Shown in pieces: positions 1 to 6,882 of a DNA stretch of 10,480 nucleotides (position 1 is the first letter of the stretch; each line of letters begins with the position of its first letter). A model generated the notes under the pieces. That model did no database searches, had not been told where the DNA came from, and was given only the letters and a program-made list of their open reading frames with translations. The stretch comes from Candidatus Goldiibacteriota bacterium (GTDB lineage: Bacteria; Oederibacteriota; PGYV01; DSYL01). Both the position numbers and the translations under genes were made by a program. The stretch is taken from NCBI GenBank assembly GCA_026418955.1, contig JAOAAI010000105.1, forward strand, positions 1-10,480. Reading direction: 5' to 3'.

Positions 1-281
1 AAGCCTGTTACTGAACCACCCGATTGTATTATGGTACCTGCGCCTAAAAAACCTATACCTGTCACAACTTGCGCTGCAATTCTACCTGGGTCTACTTGTG
101 TTGTTCCTTTATACTGCATGTACACATAAATTGAAACTAACATAAAAATCGTTGAACCAAGTCCTACAAGTATATGAGATTTTGCACCAGCAGGTTTATG
201 TTTTAGTTCTCTGTCAAGTCCAATTATACCGCTTAATAAAATAATCAGAGCAACCTTTACTAAGATGTCAATATAATCCAT
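1..281 (-). CDS. MgtC/SapB family membrane protein, 3' part cut by window edge
   Basis: Translated by hand from the minus strand: 93 codons run without a stop from an ATG at 281 to the left edge, so only the N-terminal part is present. The protein begins MDYIDILVKVALIILLSGII, a first membrane helix. The MgtC/SapB signature follows: 'LDREL', 'KPAGAKSHILVGLGS' at about residues 27-41, and 'DPGRIAAQVVTGIGFLGAG' at about residues 67-85, giving three membrane segments in the part visible. Family members are inner-membrane proteins linked to magnesium limitation, virulence or membrane-potential control; the exact role here cannot be told. The start is supported by AGAGGTGA at 286-293, just upstream. 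A second ATG at 285 hits a stop after five codons. It lies 50 bp downstream of tsaD on the same strand, so it may be cotranscribed, although a hairpin sits between them. Confidence 0.88.
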   Translation of the reverse strand, partial: MDYIDILVKVALIILLSGIIGLDRELKHKPAGAKSHILVGLGSTIFMLVSIYVYMQYKGTTQVDPGRIAAQVVTGIGFLGAGTIIQSGGSVTG

Positions 282-297
282 CCATTCACCTCTTTCC

Positions 298-324
298 AAT
301 TTGCAAATTTTATTTTTGCAAATT
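298..324. repeat. Perfect 10-bp inverted repeat between tsaD and the mgtC-like gene
   Basis: AATTTGCAAA at 298-307 is the exact reverse complement of TTTGCAAATT at 315-324, with a 7-base T-rich loop. Each arm also holds the palindrome TTTGCAAA. It starts 17 bases upstream of the mgtC-like start codon and ends 7 bases short of the tsaD stop. On the minus strand no T-run follows it, so it is a poor rho-independent terminator. An operator or a leader hairpin for the downstream gene is an alternative. Function is inferred only. Confidence 0.45.
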
Positions 325-331
325 AAAAATA

Positions 332-1336
332 TTATAATTTAAGTCCTGGTTCTGCTTCTAGAGTAAAATCTGAATATATCTTTTTACTAGCCTTTAACCA
401 TCCAACATAAGCAACCATTGCTGCATTATCTGTGCACAAAGCCATAGATGGTATATATATTTTAATTCCTTTTTCATCACCAAATCTCTGCAATTCATGA
501 CGTAAATATGAATTAGCTGCCACCCCACCTGTTAGAGCTATTCTTTCCACTTTATATTCTTTGCATATTCTTTTAATTTTATTCACGATTGTCCTACTTA
601 CTGTTTTTTGAAAACTTGCAGCAATATCATTTATTGTAATTTTACCATTTTTTATATCCTCGCTATGATTTTTTAAATAATATAAAACTGATGTCTTAAG
701 ACCAGAAAAAGAAAAATCATAACTTTTATCCTTCATTTGTGACTGCGGAAAAGTTATTTTTTGAGCATCCCCTTGTTGTGCAGCACGTGAAATTGCAGGT
801 CCTCCAGGGTATCCAAGATTTAATAATTTAGCTACCTTATCAAAAGCCTCTCCTGCTGCATCATCCCTTGTCTCGCTTAGTAATCTATATTCGCCAAATT
901 TATCTGCAAGATAAACATTTGTGTGTCCGCCAGATACTACAATTCCCAAAAAAGGAAAATTAAAATCATCATATTCAAGAAATGGACTCAATAAATGTGC
1001 TTCTAGATGATTTATCCCTATTATTTTCTTTTTAAGTCCAAATGAAATACCTTTGGCATAACATATACCAACAATTAACGAACCTACAAGTCCTGGTCCA
1101 TATGTTACTGCAATTGCATCTATATCATTATAATTAACTTTTGCAATACTTAATGCTTCATTTATTACATAAGGTAATTTAACAAGATGCTCTCGTGCTG
1201 CTATTTCAGGTACTACCCCACCATAAATCTTATGAATATCTAATTGGGAATAAATAACATTTGATAATAACTTGCCATTTCTCAATATAGCTGCAGATGT
1301 TTCATCACATGATGTTTCTATACCTAGTATTATCAT
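332..1336 (-). CDS. tsaD: tRNA N6-adenosine threonylcarbamoyltransferase TsaD
   Basis: TsaD (Gcp/YgjD) transfers the threonylcarbamoyl group from threonylcarbamoyl-AMP to A37 of ANN-decoding tRNAs in the cytoplasm, working with TsaB, TsaE and the TsaC/TsaC2 product. The 334-residue length is typical. Visible landmarks are the ASKHA-type N-terminus 'ILGIETSCDETS' (3-14), the metal-binding HLEAH (H110, H114), 'SGGHT' (135-139), 'GEAFDK' (162-167), 'FSFSGLKT' (208-215), 'ALTGGVAANSYLR' (267-279) and 'CTDNAAM' (301-307) with metal ligand D303. All expected catalytic elements are present, so the enzyme should be active. The ATG at 1336 has GGAG at 1347-1350, ten bases upstream. It follows the polysaccharide deacetylase gene by only 20 bp, so it is probably the third gene of the ctpA operon. 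TsaB, TsaE and TsaC are not in this window. Confidence 0.97.
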   Translation of the reverse strand: MIILGIETSCDETSAAILRNGKLLSNVIYSQLDIHKIYGGVVPEIAAREHLVKLPYVINEALSIAKVNYNDIDAIAVTYGPGLVGSLIVGICYAKGISFGLKKKIIGINHLEAHLLSPFLEYDDFNFPFLGIVVSGGHTNVYLADKFGEYRLLSETRDDAAGEAFDKVAKLLNLGYPGGPAISRAAQQGDAQKITFPQSQMKDKSYDFSFSGLKTSVLYYLKNHSEDIKNGKITINDIAASFQKTVSRTIVNKIKRICKEYKVERIALTGGVAANSYLRHELQRFGDEKGIKIYIPSMALCTDNAAMVAYVGWLKASKKIYSDFTLEAEPGLKL

Positions 1337-1356
1337 AAATAAAATACTCCGTATAA

Positions 1357-2418
1357 TTAAAATAAAAGTTCTGTGACATAAACAAATTCATATCCTTCTG
1401 ACTCCAGTAAAGGCATTCTTTTTTGAAGTACTTGTAAAGTTATATAATCATCATGTCCTATACCTATTGCATAACCTTTTTTCTTTGCTACTTTTTTTAA
1501 TTTATCTATCTGAATTTCATTATATTCAACTTTTTTTTGATTATCAATAAATATATCTCTTTTATTGGTTAGGATTCTATTTTCTTTAGCAGATTTATAT
1601 GCAATTGACTTCTCATCAGTCAAACTATCAATAAAAAATAAATTTTTTTCTTTTAATATAGTCATAATAATATTCATTATTCTTTTATCAGTGGTAGCAA
1701 AAGAACCCTGATGATTATTAACTCCCTTTATATAAGGTATCTCAGAAAGAATTTTATTTAAAGTATATCTTATCTCTCCATCTGACATATTGACTTTTAT
1801 TGTATTTTTTTCAAGTGGTAATTTTCGCTTAGGTTCCATAGGAAGATGAAGCATAACAAGTTTTTTATTTTTACTCGCAAGAGAAGCAGCATCTTTTGAA
1901 TAAATAAGACCTGGTAAAATCGAAATTGCAAAAGGATATTTTATTTCCTCTATGTATTTAAAATTATCTTTATTGTAACCCCAATCATCAAGAATTATTG
2001 CTATTTTAGGTCTTGAATTTCTGACAAACCGAATTTTAAATATCAATTCTTCATTATAAAATAATTCAATCAATGCTTGTTTAATACTATCATTGTTAAT
2101 TTCAGAAAAGTTAAGTTTTATATTTTCATAATCAGTTATAAATTTCTTAAAATAATTATTAATATCAACAGGATTGTATCTTAATGGCAATTTTGCCATT
2201 ATATCATTTTGAGTTTGATTTTCATTAATAATAAGATTTTCATCTAAAAGTATATTTTTTATAACAAATTCTCTGGCAGCATTTGAAATTTTGATTTTTT
2301 GTTTTAATACTCTCTCTTTTTCAAGAATACAAATTTTTTTATAATAATAATAAAAAAAGCAACAAACTATAAGAATTATAACAATAACCGCAGGTATAAT
2401 ATTTTTTTTATTTTTCAT
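1357..2418 (-). CDS. Divergent polysaccharide deacetylase family protein (YibQ/DUF610-like), membrane-anchored
   Basis: A 353-residue protein with an N-terminal membrane anchor (about 7-26, very hydrophobic, then a basic stretch), a variable region, and a C-terminal NodB-like barrel of the divergent polysaccharide deacetylase family. Recognisable motifs are 'IAIILDDWGYN' (139-149), 'FAISILPG' (163-170), 'VMLHLPMEP' (188-196), 'GVNNHQGS' (232-239), 'FFIDSLT' (261-267) and 'IGIGHDD' (318-324). These retain the Asp pair and His residues expected to form the metal site. The natural substrate of the family is not settled; a role in cell-envelope polysaccharide or peptidoglycan metabolism is inferred. 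The start codon overlaps the stop of the S41 peptidase gene (ATGA, 2415-2418) and no clear ribosome binding site precedes it, so translational coupling is likely. Many bacteria carry this family next to a CtpA-type peptidase, which supports the assignment. Confidence 0.9.
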   Translation of the reverse strand: MKNKKNIIPAVIVIILIVCCFFYYYYKKICILEKERVLKQKIKISNAAREFVIKNILLDENLIINENQTQNDIMAKLPLRYNPVDINNYFKKFITDYENIKLNFSEINNDSIKQALIELFYNEELIFKIRFVRNSRPKIAIILDDWGYNKDNFKYIEEIKYPFAISILPGLIYSKDAASLASKNKKLVMLHLPMEPKRKLPLEKNTIKVNMSDGEIRYTLNKILSEIPYIKGVNNHQGSFATTDKRIMNIIMTILKEKNLFFIDSLTDEKSIAYKSAKENRILTNKRDIFIDNQKKVEYNEIQIDKLKKVAKKKGYAIGIGHDDYITLQVLQKRMPLLESEGYEFVYVTELLF

Positions 2419-3872
2419 TTCAAAGCTTGTAATTTATAAAGAGTATTTAAAATATTTATGGCTCTTTTTATCTGGATGTCATTTTCTATTGCCACTTTTC
2501 GTTCTTCAAATCTGCCCTTTTGTTTACGTGCAATTGATGTTTTTATCCATTTTAATATTATTTCTCTATCAGCTATGAATTCCTGTTGCATTATCTCTTC
2601 ATTTTTATTTCTTAAAAACCTTTTAAAATCATCAAGTAATTCATCATCAAAATCTTTTTTAAATAATACCTTTATGTTTGTTTCTGATACTTTTACTTCT
2701 GATTTTTTTTCTTTATGGGGCTTTAATCCTTCTGGATTTATTTTAAGATATTCAGTTGCATAATCATCAAAATAATTCTTTTCATAAAGTGTTGATGTCC
2801 AGCTTGATGGAACAGGCTCTTCCAGAACAATATCTGGTTCAATACCAACTCCATGTATTTTTTTACCATTAGGAGTCATATACTGAGCTGTTGTGAGTCG
2901 CAAAGCTGAATTATTAGAAAGTGGAATTATTGTTTGAACAGATCCTTTTCCAAAAGAAGTCGTACCAACAATCACAGCTTTTTTATTATCTTGTAAAGCT
3001 CCAGCTAATATCTCTGATGCAGAAGCACTGCCTTTATTTATAAGCACGACAATATTTCCTTTAAACAGTGGATTATTTTCTGATTTGAATTCTATTCTTT
3101 TATTTTTATCCCGTCCTTCTGTATAAACAATCATACTTCCCTTTGGTAAAAAATATTCTGCTATTTTTATAGATGCATCAAGTAGCCCTCCAGGATTATC
3201 ACGCAAATCAATTATTAATTTTTCCACTTTTGATTTTTTAAATTCATTTAATGCATTTTTAACCTTTTCTGCAGCATCACCCATAAACTCAACAATTCTA
3301 ATATAACCTATATTATCTTCCAATAATGCACTTCTCACTGTTTCTATTTTTATTATAGCCCTTGTTATTGTATAATCCTTCCAGATTGGATTTTGACCAC
3401 GCTGTATTGTTATTGTAACCTTTGTCCCAGGGGTTCCACGGAGTTTGTGCACAGCATCCATTATTTCTATACCTTTTGTGGATTCACCATCTATTTGCAT
3501 TATTTTATCCCCTGCTTTAATACCTGCCTCATATGCTGGTGTTCCTTCAAAAGGTGCTACAACAATTAACTGTCCATCTTTTATTGATATTTCAATACCT
3601 AATCCACCAAATTCTGCTTTTGTATCTTCGCTCATATCTTTATATGCTTGTTTATCAAGATATTGAGAAAATGGATCTATACTGTTTATCATTCCTTTTA
3701 TAGCATTCTGAATAAGTTCATCAGGATCGGTCTTTTCTTCATCAACATAATTATTCCTTATAAGAGAATAAACTTCTAACAAAGGTTTTAAAGCATCATA
3801 ATCATCTGATTTTGAATAAATGTTAAAAGTTAAAAGAAATAATATTATTAAAAAGATTACATTTTTCTTCAT
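2415..3872 (-). CDS. ctpA: Carboxy-terminal processing peptidase, S41 family (CtpA/Prc-like)
   Basis: An exported serine protease that trims C-terminal ends of envelope proteins; in several bacteria the targets include peptidoglycan hydrolases. Numbering below is from an ATG at 3878, two codons upstream of the start chosen here. A signal sequence (about 3-22) is followed by an S41 N-terminal helical part, a PDZ domain (about 85-165, with 'GGLGIEI' at 91-97) and the protease core. The core has 'LIIDLRDNPGG' (221-231), 'KGSASASEILAGALQD' (282-297) and 'FGKGSVQT' (309-316), giving nucleophile S286 and general base K311 with Q315, in family spacing. A charged tail of about 100 residues follows. 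GGAGGA at 3879-3884 touches the first ATG but lies six bases from the ATG at 3872, so 3872 (485 residues) is preferred. It is the first gene of a minus-strand operon and overlaps the deacetylase gene by 4 bp. Confidence 0.95.
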   Translation of the reverse strand: MKKNVIFLIILFLLTFNIYSKSDDYDALKPLLEVYSLIRNNYVDEEKTDPDELIQNAIKGMINSIDPFSQYLDKQAYKDMSEDTKAEFGGLGIEISIKDGQLIVVAPFEGTPAYEAGIKAGDKIMQIDGESTKGIEIMDAVHKLRGTPGTKVTITIQRGQNPIWKDYTITRAIIKIETVRSALLEDNIGYIRIVEFMGDAAEKVKNALNEFKKSKVEKLIIDLRDNPGGLLDASIKIAEYFLPKGSMIVYTEGRDKNKRIEFKSENNPLFKGNIVVLINKGSASASEILAGALQDNKKAVIVGTTSFGKGSVQTIIPLSNNSALRLTTAQYMTPNGKKIHGVGIEPDIVLEEPVPSSWTSTLYEKNYFDDYATEYLKINPEGLKPHKEKKSEVKVSETNIKVLFKKDFDDELLDDFKRFLRNKNEEIMQQEFIADREIILKWIKTSIARKQKGRFEERKVAIENDIQIKRAINILNTLYKLQALK

Positions 3873-3878
3873 AAACAT

Positions 3879-3884
3879 TCCTCC
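3879..3884 (-). promoter_or_regulatory. Ribosome binding site deciding the ctpA start
   Basis: On the minus strand GGAGGA is immediately adjacent to the ATG at 3878 (zero spacing) but six bases from the in-frame ATG at 3872. Only the second fits normal Shine-Dalgarno spacing. Confidence 0.8.
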
Positions 3885-3907
3885 ATTTTTTAATAAAATA
3901 TAATCTA

Positions 3908-3937
3908 ATATTAACAGAATAAATATAATTTTGTAAA
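3908..3937 (-). promoter_or_regulatory. Candidate sigma70-type promoter for ctpA operon
   Basis: On the minus strand TTTACA (3932-3937) is followed after 18 bases by TAATAT (3908-3913), preceded by TGT, which makes an extended -10 element. Transcription would start near 3900, about 28 bases before the ctpA start codon. The surrounding DNA is so AT-rich that chance matches are frequent, hence moderate confidence. Confidence 0.4.
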
Positions 3938-3965
3938 TATTAATTTAATTAAAATTTTATTATCA

Positions 3966-5423
3966 TTAATACAATAAACTACAATGTAATCCGCCCGATC
4001 CCCATGCATATTGTTGAATGAGTACAACATCATAACCATATTTCCTATAAATATCAGCCTGATTTTCTGCAATTGGATTAGGCATTTTCTCTTCTTGCTC
4101 TAACATATAGAAAAGATTGTTGATTGCATTAAAAATATTTATATATGTATGTTTATTAGGATTTTGTTTCCACATAACAAGAGTTTCTTCTAAATAATAA
4201 AGTGAATTCTGAAGTTTTTGCTGTTGGGATAATTTATTATTTTCTGATAGATGATATGGATATTTACCAAGCAGGATTGTAATTTTACCTGTATCTCTGT
4301 TTCTAAACTTTGCGACATTGGCGGGATTTCTAACAGGATGATCATAAAATGGGATTCTAACAACTTCAAAACCTAATTCATTCATCTGTTCTGCTACTGC
4401 ATTATATTTTTCATTACATTTTAATACAAATTCTTTACTTAACATTTCTCTACTTAAAATATCCATTATTTCAGATTTATCATATATTGGGATAAAAGCC
4501 CTACTTCTATGTTTATCAGGAAGAACAACAAGATACATATCAAGATGAAATATCTCATTAGTTCCCAAGGTTTTATCATATAATAATTTTTCTGGAATTA
4601 TATGAACAGGTATTCCATATACCGAATTTGAAAAAGCTATTCTTGCTTCCTCAACCATCCATTGTTTATACGGTTCTTTTGAATCTACTGGAATATTATA
4701 TTGCAATTCTATGTATCTCATTATACGATGCGGTCCAATAAGCAAAGCCGGCTTACCATCAGACATCATCACTATCTCTTCATCTCCACCTTCTGCGCTT
4801 GTATTATCTTCAAACCATTTTATTGTAAAAAATGAATTATACTTTCTTGTCATTGCTTCTATTGCAGATAAATATTTTGCAAAATCATCTTTTGCCATAC
4901 CAATAATAACTCTTCCCTTTTCATCTATTCCTATTATTTCTGACGTATCTTGGGCCCAATGCAAATTTGTATTTGTATTAAAAAAATATATCCTTTGTTT
5001 TATATCATCATCAGTAAACGCACATTTTACTTTTAAATATTCAAGAAAAAATTTTTTTTCAAGGTTACCAACAGATTTTGGAAGCGCGACAAAAATTTTA
5101 GTATAAGATGGAAGTTTTCTCAATATATTTCCATGTGTAAATTCAAAATTAATCCAATAAATTAACTTTTTTATTTCTATCATATCTTTTTCTGATACAT
5201 TTTTAGGTTTTACAATTTCAGGTAAAAAAACATATTTCTGATTTATTGGCCATAACCCAATAATAACAAAATTCAAATATCTTTCTGCTTCAGGAACAAT
5301 TAAAACTTTTTCATCGGCTAAATAATATCCTTTTGGATATGTTTTTTGCCATAATGTTCCTGAATAGTTATTTTTAACTATGTATAAACAAAATAAAGAT
5401 ATTAAAAATAATTTTTTAAACAT
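3966..5423 (-). CDS. Secreted pentein-fold protein, agmatine deiminase / peptidyl-arginine deiminase-like
   Basis: A 485-residue protein with an N-terminal signal peptide (about 1-21). The catalytic landmarks of the guanidino-group-modifying (pentein) superfamily occur in the right order: 'HWAQDTSEI' (155-163), matching the W-x-R-D region with D159; 'AEGGDEE' (210-216); 'GTNEIFHLDMYL' (287-298), matching the G-T-x-x-H-x-D block with H293 and D295; and 'GSGGLHCSL' (475-483) with candidate nucleophile C481 four residues from the end. This suggests a deiminase or related hydrolase on arginine-like substrates. However, it is more than 100 residues longer than cytosolic agmatine deiminases, is exported, and has Q158 where the family often has Arg, so the substrate is unknown. 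No clear ribosome binding site precedes the ATG at 5423; that start is chosen because the signal peptide begins there. It lies 93 bp upstream of ctpA on the same strand. Confidence 0.72.
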   Translation of the reverse strand: MFKKLFLISLFCLYIVKNNYSGTLWQKTYPKGYYLADEKVLIVPEAERYLNFVIIGLWPINQKYVFLPEIVKPKNVSEKDMIEIKKLIYWINFEFTHGNILRKLPSYTKIFVALPKSVGNLEKKFFLEYLKVKCAFTDDDIKQRIYFFNTNTNLHWAQDTSEIIGIDEKGRVIIGMAKDDFAKYLSAIEAMTRKYNSFFTIKWFEDNTSAEGGDEEIVMMSDGKPALLIGPHRIMRYIELQYNIPVDSKEPYKQWMVEEARIAFSNSVYGIPVHIIPEKLLYDKTLGTNEIFHLDMYLVVLPDKHRSRAFIPIYDKSEIMDILSREMLSKEFVLKCNEKYNAVAEQMNELGFEVVRIPFYDHPVRNPANVAKFRNRDTGKITILLGKYPYHLSENNKLSQQQKLQNSLYYLEETLVMWKQNPNKHTYINIFNAINNLFYMLEQEEKMPNPIAENQADIYRKYGYDVVLIQQYAWGSGGLHCSLLY

Positions 5424-5445
5424 AATATACTTATAAAATATTTTA

Positions 5446-5473
5446 GGGGACCCTGTAAGGGCCCCCCTTTTTT
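5446..5473 (+). terminator. GC-rich hairpin with T-run (rho-independent terminator, plus-strand polarity)
   Basis: GGGG (5446-5449) pairs with CCCC (5462-5465) and CCCT (5451-5454) with AGGG (5458-5461), with a one-base A bulge and a GTA loop. Two further C and six T (5468-5473) follow. The stem is the most GC-rich spot of an otherwise extremely AT-rich region. The T-run lies on the plus strand, where no gene precedes it. Read on the minus strand it sits between nagA and the pentein gene and is followed only by TAAAATATTTT, so it may also slow minus-strand transcription or fold in the leader of the pentein gene. Confidence 0.65.
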
Positions 5474-5535
5474 GTTTATTTTTTATTTACTTAGACAACT
5501 AAAAATAAAAAAGTTTCGTTATTTAGATAAAAAAT

Positions 5536-6591
5536 TTAAAAAACAATTTTACCATTAAAAATTACTTTTTCAATATGTAAATTTTTATTTAATATTAGCA
5601 TATCTGCAATAAATCCTTTTTGTATCATACCAATTTTTTTTAATTTTAATAATTTAGCAGGATTATATGTTACCATTTGCAAAATATCTTTTATTGATAA
5701 ATTACAAATTTTTTTCATATAACAAATCATATCAAGAAGATATAATTTTGAATTAATCTTTTTGTTTTTGTTTATAATTTTTTTATGATTTACTTTATCA
5801 GATATTAAAATTATTCTATTTTTGCCAAACTTTTTATAAATTAATTTTAAAATAGTAGGTGGTATATGAATACCATCTGCAATTAATTCAACAAAAATAT
5901 TTTTATTTTTTAAAAATGCAAAATAAGTTGGTGGTTTATTTTCATTCCATTTTGACATTGCATTGAAAAGATGTGTCACATTTTTAATTCCATATTTTAA
6001 TGAGTATAAAGCTAAGTTATAATCAGCATTTGAATGTCCAAAAGATGGGATAATTTTATTTTTTTTAAGTAACTTAAATATTTTTTTTGAATTGTTTATT
6101 TCTGGTGCAATTGTTATAATTTTTATATTTTTATATTCGTTCTTTATTTCATTAATATCTGTATTAATATCTATATACTCAATAGGTATTGCCCCTTTTT
6201 TTTCTTTATTAATAAAAGGACTTTCAAAATATATACCAATACATCTTGAACCGATCTTTGAATTTTGTATTTGATCTGCTATACGTATTAATTTTTTATT
6301 ATTTTTTTTATAAAACATAGTTAAAAGAAAAGAAGTTACTCCTTTTTTTAAAAAAGAATTTTTAAATTTTATTATATCTTCTTGTGATTTTATATCCAGA
6401 ATATCTATATCTGATGAATGTGTATGTATGTCAATAAAACCAGGACACAATATTGAACTGTTTATATTCAAGCCATTTTTAAAATTTTTTGAATAATAAA
6501 CTTTTTTAATTATATTCTTATGTATTTCAACAGTATTAGCTTTAATAAATTTTAAACCATTAAAAATTCTTGCATTTGTTATTGTTAACAT
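5536..6591 (-). CDS. nagA: N-acetylglucosamine-6-phosphate deacetylase-like amidohydrolase
   Basis: NagA removes acetate from GlcNAc-6-phosphate in the cytoplasm, feeding amino-sugar catabolism and cell-wall recycling. Residues are numbered from the ATG at 6591. The amidohydrolase metal motif 'PGFIDIHTH' (51-59; H57, H59) is followed by 'GVTSFLLT', 'FESPF' with metal ligand E123, 'IAPE', 'SFGHSNADY' (H186), 'THLFNAM' (H207), 'IADGIHIPP' (H242), 'LISDKVNH' (catalytic D265) and 'TYNPAKLL', ending with a small beta domain 'GFIADMLIL'. At 351 residues it is somewhat shorter than the usual 380. The Gly/Ala-rich loop after the catalytic Asp and the 'LAGS' motif are replaced by a Lys/Asn-rich stretch, so substrate range may differ. 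The frame is open to an ATG at 6627, but GGAG at 6599-6602 sits seven bases before 6591 and the family N-terminus starts there. The protein is strikingly rich in Lys, Asn and Ile. Confidence 0.83.
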   Translation of the reverse strand: MLTITNARIFNGLKFIKANTVEIHKNIIKKVYYSKNFKNGLNINSSILCPGFIDIHTHSSDIDILDIKSQEDIIKFKNSFLKKGVTSFLLTMFYKKNNKKLIRIADQIQNSKIGSRCIGIYFESPFINKEKKGAIPIEYIDINTDINEIKNEYKNIKIITIAPEINNSKKIFKLLKKNKIIPSFGHSNADYNLALYSLKYGIKNVTHLFNAMSKWNENKPPTYFAFLKNKNIFVELIADGIHIPPTILKLIYKKFGKNRIILISDKVNHKKIINKNKKINSKLYLLDMICYMKKICNLSIKDILQMVTYNPAKLLKLKKIGMIQKGFIADMLILNKNLHIEKVIFNGKIVF

Positions 6592-6598
6592 TATTAAA

Positions 6599-6602
6599 CT
6601 CC
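6599..6602 (-). promoter_or_regulatory. Ribosome binding site deciding the nagA start
   Basis: GGAG on the minus strand lies seven bases upstream of the ATG at 6591. It would be inside the coding sequence if the longer in-frame ATG at 6627 were used, which supports the shorter protein. Confidence 0.7.
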
Positions 6603-6685
6603 ATAATGTAGTTATAAATAATATCAAAAAAATATAAAGTATGCAAATATTAATAATTTTATTGTATGATAAATTTGAATTTTTT

Positions 6686-6710
6686 ATCTTTTTATCTAAA
6701 ATAAAAAGAT
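6686..6710. repeat. Perfect 10-bp inverted repeat in the divergent intergenic region
   Basis: ATCTTTTTAT (6686-6695) and ATAAAAAGAT (6701-6710) are exact reverse complements separated by CTAAA. The repeat lies in the 291-bp gap between the divergently transcribed nagA and sorting-domain genes, about 95 bases upstream of the nagA start and 110 bases upstream of the plus-strand promoter. It could be an operator or a weak AT-only hairpin. The rest of this gap (6592-6882) holds only the promoter noted separately and no convincing small gene. Confidence 0.4.
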
Positions 6711-6819
6711 GCCAGTGAAAATTTTAACATTATTATTTTTTCTTATTTTTTATTAAACGAAATAAGTTTACTCTACAAAAAATTTAAATTTAATATTTTT
6801 TATCGTTAAAATTTAATGA

Positions 6820-6847
6820 TTGACTATTTATTATTTAATAGTAAAAT
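6820..6847 (+). promoter_or_regulatory. Sigma70-type promoter for the sorting-domain/PorV-like operon
   Basis: TTGACT (6820-6825) and TAAAAT (6842-6847) are separated by 16 bases, each one base off consensus. The predicted start near 6854 leaves a leader of about 30 bases carrying a strong AGGAGGT site (6867-6873), nine bases before the ATG at 6883. Confidence 0.6.
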
Positions 6848-6882
6848 AATAAAAATATTAATTATTAGGAGGTATTAAAATA

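Noticed and set aside
2458..2763. A 101-codon open frame on the plus strand with Ser/Phe-rich translation
   Set aside because: It is antisense to the 3' end of ctpA, whose reading is firmly supported by motifs and a 4-bp overlap with the next gene. The Ser/Phe content mirrors Lys/Glu-rich coding on the other strand.
4711..5106. A 131-codon open frame on the plus strand
   Set aside because: It lies wholly antisense to the pentein gene, has no ribosome binding site or recognisable motif, and is explained by the composition of the real gene.
6592..6627. Possible 12-residue N-terminal extension of the NagA-like protein
   Set aside because: The extension would place the best ribosome binding site inside the coding region, and the NagA family N-terminus begins at the ATG at 6591.
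6709..6714. TGGCAT on the minus strand upstream of nagA, resembling a sigma54 -24 element
   Set aside because: No GC dinucleotide occurs at the required -12 spacing, so it is not a sigma54 promoter despite the sigma54 activator nearby.
6780..6791. Palindrome AAATTTAAATTT
   Set aside because: It is made only of A and T in very AT-rich DNA and has no positional link to a promoter, so it is probably chance.
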